A stretch of 11,973 nucleotides of DNA, taken from the NCBI GenBank assembly GCA_024653795.1, contig JANLHY010000720.1:1-11973 (forward strand), written 5' to 3'. Under the pieces are notes generated by a model. That model ran no database searches. It was not told the DNA's origin and saw nothing but the letters and a program-made list of their open reading frames with translations. Source of the stretch: Candidatus Brocadiaceae bacterium (lineage in GTDB: Bacteria; Planctomycetota; Brocadiia; Brocadiales; Brocadiaceae). This document shows, one piece after another, positions 1 to 6,700 of the stretch (positions are counted from its first letter, which is position 1; the number at the start of each line of letters is the position of its first letter). Both the position numbers and the translations under genes were made by a program.

Positions 1-1
1 C

Positions 2-163
2 GATATTATCTCCTCTGATATTGGTGGGTTTTATCCACCATCTCTACCCATCGCTACCGTTATGGAAACTGAAATAAAGGGAGGCGACCTCTTTCAATCA
101 GTAAAGGTATTACCCAAGGTAAATATTTCAAAAATCGAGCAGGTGCTGGTTATAACAAAGTAG
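2..163 (+). CDS. mreC: MreC C-terminal end (partial, 5' truncated by window)
   Basis: An open frame enters from the left edge and gives 53 residues before a TAG stop at 161-163. The peptide contains GGFYPPSLPIATV and ends EQVLVITK. This matches the second beta-barrel end of MreC, where a glycine- and proline-containing segment (often GxxPPGIPVG-like) is followed by 'V..V....D.S.LE.VLVI'. MreC is a periplasmic, membrane-anchored scaffold of the elongation complex that bridges MreB/MreD to PBP2. The call rests on this short tail and on mreD and mrdA lying downstream in the usual mreB-C-D-mrdA-rodA order. The N-terminal anchor and coiled coil are outside the window. The frame is too short and too close to the edge to say more. 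Confidence 0.82.
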   Translation, partial: DIISSDIGGFYPPSLPIATVMETEIKGGDLFQSVKVLPKVNISKIEQVLVITK

Positions 164-180
164 TACAAATAACGAGTTAA

Positions 181-200
181 TCCCCCTTTTTTAAGGGGGA
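181..200. repeat. Short hairpin, possible terminator or attenuator
   Basis: TCCCCCTT at 181-188 pairs perfectly with AAGGGGGA at 193-200 around a TTTT loop, 17 bp after the mreC stop. C-run/T-run/G-run hairpins of this type are widely scattered in many genomes. There is no U-tract after the 3' arm, so a classic intrinsic terminator is doubtful. Confidence 0.5.
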
Positions 201-274
201 CTTAAACGGAACAACTCAAGTTTTCGGGTTTTTTCAAATGAGGGGTTCAGGTTGCAAACCTGATACCCGCGCAC

Positions 275-326
275 GTGCGCCGACCCTTGTGGTATGCCAT
301 GAACGGGGGATAAACCCCCGCGCTAC
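275..326 (+). repeat. Dispersed repeat ending GCGCTAC, copy 1
   Basis: This 52-bp stretch is the diverged reverse complement of 7753-7807. Shared blocks, read on +, are GCGCCGA, CCCTTGTGGT, CGGGGGATAAACC and CCGCGCTAC. It ends 30 bp before the mreD start codon. No coding sequence is associated with it, so it looks like a non-autonomous intergenic repeat. An internal GGGGG/CCCCC pair can fold. Confidence 0.65.
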
Positions 327-328
327 AA

Positions 329-334
329 TATAAT
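329..334 (+). promoter_or_regulatory. Candidate -10 box for mreD
   Basis: A consensus TATAAT starts 3 bp after the dispersed repeat and ends 22 bp before the mreD ATG, a plausible position for a -10 element. The hexamer 17 bp upstream (GGGGAT, 306-311) is not a -35 box, so this is only a weak candidate and may be chance in an AT-rich stretch. Confidence 0.22.
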
Positions 335-356
335 TGAAAATCCTTAACGTTAAATT

Positions 357-848
357 ATGCGGTGGTTTACTTTTTTTTGTATACTTCTCGGTATTTCCCT
401 CTTTCAGTCGACCCTGATGAACTGGATTAACATCGGGCCCGCGGCGCCTGATTTGTATTTTCCGTTGGTGATATTTTATTCCTTCCTGGCAGATATCAAA
501 CGGAACACCATCACGAACTGGTTTTTGGGTCTGTCAAAAGATTTGTTTTCGGAAGGGAGTTTTGGAATAAACTCCGTTTTCTTTGTCGCCATGGGCTTTT
601 TCGTCTGGTCAATCAGGGGAATATTGTTTCGGGGACATTTAGTTACTCAAGTTCTGGTCACATTCATCTTCTCATGTATATACAACATACTTTATGCGGC
701 GCATGCTACACTTTCGTTTCACTCGCTCGGTCTTTCTGCAACCCTCTGGACAATTTTTACTTGCTCGTTATATACGGCCATGATTGTTCCCGTGCTGTTT
801 TGGATATTCAGTAAGTTTCAACCGGGACAGGAGGTTTTCCCACGATAA
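357..848 (+). CDS. mreD: Rod shape-determining protein MreD
   Basis: This 163-residue inner-membrane protein is the usual MreD size. Hydrophobic segments lie at about 3-21, 31-45, 74-91, 96-114 and 129-151. The short polar stretch GLSKDLFSEGSFGINS (58-73) matches the conserved MreD loop of the 'G...D..S...GINS' type. MreD works with MreC to connect the MreB scaffold to the PBP2/RodA synthase during side-wall growth. The first ATG of the frame is used. No clear Shine-Dalgarno sequence precedes it (CCTTAACGTTAAATT). It sits between mreC and mrdA as expected, but both flanking gaps are swollen with repeats. MreD is poorly conserved, so the assignment leans on size, topology and context together. 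Confidence 0.88.
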   Translation: MRWFTFFCILLGISLFQSTLMNWINIGPAAPDLYFPLVIFYSFLADIKRNTITNWFLGLSKDLFSEGSFGINSVFFVAMGFFVWSIRGILFRGHLVTQVLVTFIFSCIYNILYAAHATLSFHSLGLSATLWTIFTCSLYTAMIVPVLFWIFSKFQPGQEVFPR

Positions 849-908
849 TGGATAAATGCGTGGTACAGCAACCGCATCCAAATATAATGAATGACAAGTG
901 ACGGGTGG

Positions 909-916
909 CGTTTGCC
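909..916 (+). repeat. 8-bp target-site duplication, left copy
   Basis: CGTTTGCC directly abuts the GTAA end of the element at 917 and recurs exactly at 1502-1509, directly after the other end. An exact 8-bp direct repeat at the junctions is the expected scar of transposition. Confidence 0.75.
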
Positions 917-1025
917 GTAACAGTTCACCCCCACCTAAACCTCCCCCCTCCCCCTTTCTCCCCCTCAGTGAGGGGGACAGGGGGAGGAATACAAGGGGAC
1001 AATGAGTATTCCCAGCCCTTGGTGG

Positions 1026-1474
1026 GCAATGTCATTGAATTAAGGAAAGATGTTTCAGTTTTAGGTAAAAGCCTAAAGATGGAGTGGTGCAATAAATCCA
1101 ACACCTGCTGATATTGATAGCCCAAAGGGCTTACATAGGGCAACGCCCTGGGTAAGAGTACCACATATTTCAAGCTCTGAAAGAGCGTAATAACAACGAA
1201 GGGAAAATAATGTCCCAATCATTAACAAATATCAGGTGAACTATGATGAACGATACCTATGGGATTAATATACCTTATTACATAACCCTTTCAGGGTTTA
1301 ATTCTGCTCTATTTTTCTTCCCAGGGCGTTGCCCTGGGCTATCTTATCACAGCCCTATTGGGGCTGTAGGAAGTTGACTTTACCTTTGGATTACCCTGAT
1401 ATCATTTGTAAATCCTCGTTTATTATGATTATGAATACTCAAAGTTTTGAAACAGCTTAATTCAATGACATTGC
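1026..1474. mobile_element. 449-bp MITE nested inside the IS66-like element
   Basis: Perfect 19-bp terminal inverted repeats are GCAATGTCATTGAATTAAG at 1026-1044 and its reverse complement at 1456-1474. Direct flanks are CCTTGGTGG (1017-1025) and CCCTGGTGG (1475-1483), which match at 8 of 9 positions, a probable 9-bp duplication with one later change. It carries no open frame long enough for a transposase. The terminal sequence vaguely recalls IS4-type ends, but I do not claim a family. The interior is a mirrored hairpin cluster. It splits the right end of the host element, so it arrived later. Confidence 0.72.
1119..1367. repeat. Mirrored set of six hairpins
   Basis: The left half carries AGCCC-aaa-GGGCT (1119-1131), a GGGCAACGCCC hairpin (1138-1148) extended by TGGG, and GCTCT-gaa-AGAGC (1174-1186). 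The right half carries, in reverse order, AACCCT-ttc-AGGGTT (1284-1298), CCCAGGGC-gtt-GCCCTGGG (1320-1338) and ACAGCCC-tattg-GGGCTGT (1349-1367). The two halves are diverged inverted copies: the middle block GGGCAACGCCCTGGG of the left recurs as its reverse complement on the right. Transcribed, it would fold into a highly branched RNA. Similar GCCCTGGG/AGGGC blocks are common intergenic repeats in several phyla. Confidence 0.6.
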
Positions 1475-1501
1475 CCCTGGTGGAAGGGGGTGAACTATTA
1501 C

Positions 1502-1509
1502 CGTTTGCC
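1502..1509 (+). repeat. 8-bp target-site duplication, right copy
   Basis: CGTTTGCC follows the terminal GTGAACTATTAC of the element and exactly repeats 909-916. Confidence 0.75.
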
Positions 1510-1600
1510 TCGCCACTCGCCATTTGTCACATGTCACCATTTTTCATTTAGCGTTGATTTTTTTTGATGAAAATGTCAAAACTCTTTTATTGAGATAATA

Positions 1601-3526
1601 ATGTATCCGTACCGTTTCAAAATAACACTCATTATTTTCATTGTATTTTTTATCGGTATCGTAGTCCGGCTCTTTCAACTCCAGATCATTGAAAGCAATA
1701 AATATAAAGGCATTTCCCAAAATCGCCGTATTGCTACGTATCCACTTGAGGCCACACGAGGGACTATCTTCGACAGAAACGGAAAGATACTAGCAGTGGA
1801 TCAACACACCTTTGACATTACTGTCCAATACAAAAATCTCCTGTATTGTTACGTTCGTGATAACAATGCGGTGTCACGCATTGATGGTATGAAGGCGCAC
1901 AAAAATGCAACAAAAACCTGTGGTGAATGTCACGAAAATCAAGACGTATGGGTAGAAAAATTGTCCCAATTGTTAGGAATCCCGCAGAATAAGTTGCTGA
2001 GTCATACAAAACAAGTCGTTGAGAAAATGGAAAGACTCAAGCAAAACGTGGAGCAAAAATTAGGACGGGCAACTCGTATCAAGGAGGAAGCGGACTATTA
2101 TCCTATAGCTTCTGATGTTGCATGGGAAAAGGTTATTCAAATAGAGATTAATCAGAACAGTTATCCCGGCATACGCGTCACTCCCAGACCAAAAAGGATT
2201 TATCCCCAGGAGGGACTGGCCTCGCACATACTGGGGTATATGAACAAGCTGAATGAGAAGGAATGGAAGGCATATAGTGACAAGTGGAATAATTTTATTT
2301 TGAATTCCAATAGTACAGGTACTGACATTACGCCATTGCTCTACGATGGTTATGGCGAAAACGACTATATAGGAAGGAATGGGGTTGAGTTACAATATGA
2401 AGACGAATTACATGGTGAGCGCGGTAAACGGTTTGAGGAAATCACCTGCAAAAATACCCAGGTCGAAAAAGTGATATTGGAAAGGCCCCCTGTTTCCGGA
2501 AACGACCTTTATTTGACCATTGACACTCAAATTCAGGCTTATGCAGAAAAATCGCTGGGTACAAACCGGGGGACAATTATAGTTATGGACCCGTGGACGG
2601 GCGAAATACTTGCCATGGCCAACTACCCGCGTTTTAATCCCAATGATGTGAATGAAGATTTTAGCAAGCTTATAAAAAACCCTTCCAAACCATTCCTCAA
2701 TAGGGCTATACAAGGCGCATTGCCTCCGGGGTCTATTTTTAAACTTATTACAGCAACTGCCGCCCTGAGCACAAATCGTATAAATACCCAGACTACTTAT
2801 GAGTGTCACGGCTATACTAATTACAAAAATATCATTTTTAGATGCTGGTCGGCATACGGACACGGACTGGTTGCCATACAGGACGCCATACCCTATTCGT
2901 GCAATGTCTTTTTCCTTGAAACGGCAAAGATTTTAGGTGGAGACCCCTTATACACATGGGCAAAGAATTTTGGCGTTGGTGAGAAGACGGGTATTGATCT
3001 TCCGTACGAAAAAAGCGGAAATATGCCCAAAATGATGAACACAGCAACCGTCATGAACGTCGCTATCGGACAGGGTGCATTGCTCACCACGCCGCTTCAG
3101 TTGGCTCGGATATATGCGGCAGTGGCAAATGGCGGTACTTTGGTTCAGCCCCATTTACTATTAAAACTCACCAATGGACAAGGAGAAGTCGTTCGTCTAT
3201 TTAAACCGGAAAAGAAACAGAAACTTCCCATACAGCCTGCTGCGCTGGATATTTTGCGCATGGCGCTTCAGGAGGTGGTTATCCGCGGTACAGCCAAAAA
3301 CACGGGATTAGACGTTTACAAAGTTGCCGGTAAAACAGGCACCGCTGAGACCGGACGTCAGAAAGACAACCATGCCTGGTTTGTCGGTTACGCCCCGTAT
3401 GACAGCCCGCAGTACTGCTTTGTCATACTTGTAGAGCATACGCCAGGTCATGGGGCGGAGATCGCAGTACCTATTGCCAAAGAACTCATGTCGTATTTAT
3501 TCCCGGAGCTAAATGAGGCGTCATAG
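1601..3526 (+). CDS. mrdA: Penicillin-binding protein 2, elongasome transpeptidase
   Basis: This 641-residue class B PBP is close to the usual PBP2 length. It has a short cytoplasmic start, a single membrane anchor at about 8-28, a pedestal domain opening with the family motif RGTIFDRNG (53-61), then the transpeptidase domain. All three catalytic motifs are present: SxxK as S378-IF-K381 (nucleophile serine), SxN as S433-C-N435 and KTG as K578-T-G580. It cross-links lateral-wall peptidoglycan in the periplasm, partnered by RodA. The pedestal holds an unusual insert of about 35 residues (roughly 81-116) with a C107-G-E-C110-H111 motif, matching the c-type haem attachment consensus CxxCH; C83 and H100 are nearby. 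The ATG is the first in frame, with only a weak purine stretch (GAGATAA) upstream. The usual partner rodA is displaced downstream by a c-di-GMP gene. Confidence 0.95.
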   Translation: MYPYRFKITLIIFIVFFIGIVVRLFQLQIIESNKYKGISQNRRIATYPLEATRGTIFDRNGKILAVDQHTFDITVQYKNLLYCYVRDNNAVSRIDGMKAHKNATKTCGECHENQDVWVEKLSQLLGIPQNKLLSHTKQVVEKMERLKQNVEQKLGRATRIKEEADYYPIASDVAWEKVIQIEINQNSYPGIRVTPRPKRIYPQEGLASHILGYMNKLNEKEWKAYSDKWNNFILNSNSTGTDITPLLYDGYGENDYIGRNGVELQYEDELHGERGKRFEEITCKNTQVEKVILERPPVSGNDLYLTIDTQIQAYAEKSLGTNRGTIIVMDPWTGEILAMANYPRFNPNDVNEDFSKLIKNPSKPFLNRAIQGALPPGSIFKLITATAALSTNRINTQTTYECHGYTNYKNIIFRCWSAYGHGLVAIQDAIPYSCNVFFLETAKILGGDPLYTWAKNFGVGEKTGIDLPYEKSGNMPKMMNTATVMNVAIGQGALLTTPLQLARIYAAVANGGTLVQPHLLLKLTNGQGEVVRLFKPEKKQKLPIQPAALDILRMALQEVVIRGTAKNTGLDVYKVAGKTGTAETGRQKDNHAWFVGYAPYDSPQYCFVILVEHTPGHGAEIAVPIAKELMSYLFPELNEAS

Positions 3527-3712
3527 CGGCATGTTTCTGATTCTTCAGTATCTTATAAAAATTATTTTTACATTTTCAGCAAAAATATTTTAATTTTTGA
3601 CAGGATTAACAGGATAATCAGGATGAATTAAGGTAGCTTTTATCTTGTTAATCCTGTATATCCTGTCTAAGGTAGCTGAACTATTACGAAATAAATATTT
3701 GGAAGATGGTCA
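3527..3712. other. mrdA to c-di-GMP gene spacer
   Basis: This 186-bp, very AT-rich gap has no coding frame. Its only structure is the imperfect inverted repeat at 3599-3667 and a 10-bp direct repeat TAAGGTAGCT at 3629-3638 and 3668-3677. GGAAG at about 3701-3705 is a reasonable ribosome binding site for the next gene. Confidence 0.6.
3599..3667. repeat. ACAGGAT-type imperfect inverted repeat
   Basis: Left arm 3599-3624 and right arm 3642-3667 are 26 bp each and pair at 21 of 26 positions around a 17-nt loop. Each arm consists of about three 8-9-bp iterations of the ACAGGATTA / ATCAGGAT kind. Arrays of ACAGGATTAACAGGAT are recurrent intergenic repeats in many environmental bacteria. It could act as a bidirectional hairpin after mrdA; a T-run at the 3' side is lacking. 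Confidence 0.6.
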
Positions 3713-6700
3713 ATGAGGAAATTTAAATTATCGCTGAGAAACAAGGCGCTGATAGGAATTATTGCTATCCTTATTCCTATGCTTATCACATTTATTCTGG
3801 TTTATAGTAAAAACAGAATATATCTGAAAAACCGAGCCCTCGACACCTTAACGGTTATTGCAGAGGCCTACGAAGGGCAAGTCTATCAATTCCTGGAAAA
3901 GGCAAAAATACGTGCCCGGGATTTCGCCAGAGACGGTTTTATTAGGACACAGATGCAAAAAGCAATACACGGCAATACGTCTGCAATTAGTAAACTCAAT
4001 AAACATCTTGTCAAGAATAAGCTGGTTCTTGATAAGACGATTAACACCATCAATATCCTCTCTTTGGAAGGACGTGTGGTGGCTTCCACAAACAACGCCG
4101 AGATTGGAAGAGATTTGTCCAAAGAGGCTTGTTTTGAAGAGGGCAAAAGTGCCGTTACCATTGTGGAAAACCGTGCCGGACATATTGGATTACCTGAAAT
4201 TACGATTTCAACCCCTATCTTTGCGAAGGAGACAGGCAGACCTATCGGTGTGATTGTCAACTATATTCTGATTTCTGAAGTCAACAAGCTTTTAATTGGA
4301 GAACATATTAAGGAGTTAGGGGCAATTTCCTCGGGTAAAGAGAAAGGGGCATGGAAGACCATGGAGATATATCTGGTTAATAGAGACAAGCTCATGATTA
4401 CAAAATCGATATTCGTAGAGGATGCCATATTGAAACAGGTAGTTGATACACTGCCGGTTAACTTGTGCCTGATATCGAGCAAAGAAATGGCTGGATTTTA
4501 CAAGGATTACCGCGGTGTGGAGGTTGTTGGTGCATCCATGTACATTCCGTCAATGAAATGGTTACTTCTTGTAGAAATTGACAGGAGTGAGGTGCTTACA
4601 CCTATACGATATGTACTCATAAATGCGTTAATAACTGCGGCCGTTGTTATTGTAATGGTTGTCTTGCTCTTTGTTGTTTTCATAAGAAAAATGGTAAAAC
4701 CTCTTCGGAAAATTTCTGAGGCTGCAAAGAAAATCGCCAGTGGCAATTTCGATGTTGTCGTTCCGGTTCATGCGCATGATGAAATTGGTGTGCTTTGTGA
4801 ATCATTTAATTACATGGCCCACCATATTAAAGCCAGAATAACGGCGCTTACAAAAAGCGAGGCGCGTCTTGCTGAAGCGCAGCGAATTGCCCATATTGGA
4901 AACTGGGAATGGGATGTAATTAAAAACGAAGTATCCTGGTCTTCCGAGGCATACCGTATCTTTGGTCTGACTCAGGAAAACTGTGTCGTAACAGTTCACC
5001 CCCACCTAAACCTCCCCCCTCCCCCTTTCTCCCCCTCAGTGAGGGGGACAGGGGGAGGAATACAAGGGGACAATGAGTATTCCCCGCCCCTGGCGGGAGG
5101 GGTTAGGGGAGGGAGTGAACTTATACCCTTTGTCTCTCCCTTTGAGACATTTCTCAATCACGTCCATTCCGATGACAGGGAGTTTGTAAAAAAATCCGTT
5201 GATGATGCACTCGCCAATAAAAAACCTTTAGACATCGATCACCGTATACTCCTTAAAGATGCAACGATACGCACTGTTCATGAAATGGCTGTGGTTACAT
5301 CTGATAATATGGGCAAGGCTGTTCAAATGGTCGGAACGGTTCAGGATATAACCGGGCGTAAGCACGCAGAGGAGGAAGTGAGTCTCTTGAAAACATTAAC
5401 CCTGTCAATCAGCGAATCGAAGGATTTGCATGATGCACTGGTTGTTACACTGGAGAAGGTGTGCAGCGCAACCGGTTGGGTTTATGGGGAGTCGTGGATA
5501 CCTGATCCTGAGGGTAAATGTTTAGTGCGCGATCATGCATTTTACAGCAGAGTTGATACTCTGGAAAAATTCAGCGAATTGAGTGGGAAATTCACCTTTA
5601 CTCATGGGGTAGGGCTTCCTGGACGCGCTTGGTCTGCGAAGCATCCTGTATGGTTGCCAGATGTTACCCTCGATCCAAATAATCTACGTGCGTCGATTGC
5701 CAGGGAGGCTGGACTAAAGGCAGGCGTTGCTTTTCCCGTTTTTTCCGGTAATGGAAATGAAATAGTTGCGGTTCTTGAATTTTATATGCTCGAGGCGCTC
5801 GAAAGAGACGAACGACTCGTCAGTTTTGTCTCTTCTGTAGTAATTCAATTGAGAGAGGTTATTAACCGCAAGAAAACAGAAGAGATTAAAACCCGATTAT
5901 CTGAAATTACAGAAACAACGACAGATTCCGTTGTGACCGCCACGATAGATGGACGTATACTTTATATAAACAAGGCGGGGAGAAAAGTTATTGGCATTGG
6001 TGAGAATGAGGATATTTCGAATTTGAGTATCTCTGACTGCCATCCCAAATGGGCAAGCGATCTTGTCCTGACCAAGGGAATACCCAATGCAATCCGTGAA
6101 GGCGCCTGGATAGGAGAAACTGCATTTCTTTGCCGCGATGGCCGTGAAATACCAATTTCACAGGTGATCATTGTTCATAAAAATCCAGATGGAACAGGTA
6201 TGAATCTTTCTACCATAGGACGCGACATTTCTGAGCGTAAACGTTCTGAAGAGCAGATGATGTCTGTGGCGAACCGCGATCCGCTTACCAATCTCCTCAA
6301 TCGCCGGCGTTTCCACGAAGAGTTGGAGGGTTGGCTTGCGCAAACACGGCGATTTGGAATTAAGGGGGCGCTGTTGTTTTTTGACCTTGATAATTTTAAA
6401 TATATTAATGACTCACTTGGCCATCAGGCAGGCGATAAATTCCTTATAACTATTGCCGATCTGTTGAGAGCGCGGCTGCGTGAGACTGATATACTGGCGA
6501 GGATGGGTGGCGACGAATTTGCCATTATCCTCCCGCACGCCGATGTAAGCTTTGCGGAGTCGGTTGCAAATCAGATACGTGAATTGGTGCTATATCATAC
6601 CTCTGTTGAGGGGAATTATCCCCCTGGCATTACTGTTAGTATGGGCATTGCCATGTTTCCCGATCACGGTGATACGGTGGAAACACTCCTTGCCTGTGCC

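Larger units (their letters stand above)
164..356. other. mreC-mreD spacer filled with small palindromes
   Basis: This 193-bp gap separates two genes that are usually nearly adjacent. It holds no convincing coding frame. From left to right it contains an 8-bp-stem hairpin at 181-200, a 6-bp-stem hairpin at 248-262 (CAGGTT / AACCTG, 3-nt loop), a perfect 12-bp palindrome GCGCACGTGCGC at 269-280, and a dispersed repeat at 275-326. A TATAAT hexamer at 329-334 follows. The hairpins could attenuate or process the mRNA between mreC and mreD, but this is inference. Confidence 0.6.
917..1501. mobile_element. IS66-like MITE, copy 1 (intergenic, interrupted)
   Basis: The element begins GTAACAGTTCAC (917-928) and ends GTGAACTATTAC (1490-1501). 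These are 12-bp terminal inverted repeats with one mismatch. Exact 8-bp duplications CGTTTGCC flank it. Ends starting GTAA with 8-bp duplications are known hallmarks of the IS66 family. No transposase is present, so this is a non-autonomous derivative. Without the nested element at 1026-1474 and its second duplication (1475-1483) it would be 127 bp. Its first 97 bases are identical to the copy inside the c-di-GMP gene at 4988-5126, but its right end is shorter. A GC-rich odd palindrome CCCCCTCAGTGAGGGGG (960-976) lies within. Confidence 0.75.
892..1529. repeat. Older palindrome split by a later insertion
   Basis: Left arm 892-910 (TGACAAGTGACGGGTGGCG) and right arm 1511-1529 (CGCCACTCGCCATTTGTCA) pair at 16 of 19 positions. 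If 917-1509 (element plus one duplication copy) is removed, the arms become neighbours with a 7-nt loop (TTTGCCT), a compact hairpin. The mobile element therefore landed in the loop of a pre-existing palindrome. Confidence 0.65.
849..1600. other. 752-bp non-coding island of nested mobile elements
   Basis: I see no credible gene between mreD and mrdA. Short open frames here cross element boundaries and consist of translated repeats. The island resolves into layers: an outer broken palindrome (arms 892-910 and 1511-1529), an IS66-like MITE at 917-1501 flanked by 8-bp duplications, a second MITE at 1026-1474 inside it, and a mirrored set of hairpins at 1119-1367 within that. About 70 bp of AT-rich sequence (1530-1600) remains before mrdA, with no clear promoter. 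Confidence 0.8.

Noticed and set aside
181..200. Firm intrinsic terminator after mreC
   Set aside because: The stem is good, but no U-tract follows the 3' arm and mreD lies downstream in the same direction. It is kept only as a hairpin.
164..356. CRISPR array or tandem repeat
   Set aside because: The palindromes here differ from one another and have no regular spacer length. No cas gene is nearby.
905..1218. Short open frames on both strands (68 and 97 codons) in the mreD-mrdA island
   Set aside because: Both cross the boundary between the two nested elements and encode only translated G/C-run repeats. There is no domain, ribosome binding site or plausible composition.
2408..2863. 151-codon frame on the minus strand
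   Set aside because: It is antisense to the PBP2 transpeptidase domain, including the SxxK motif, and has no independent support.
4988..5134. Assembly chimera or frameshift inside the c-di-GMP gene
   Set aside because: The insert has paired inverted ends and a degenerate 8-bp duplication and keeps the frame exactly. A chimera would not be expected to show these. Read mapping would settle it.
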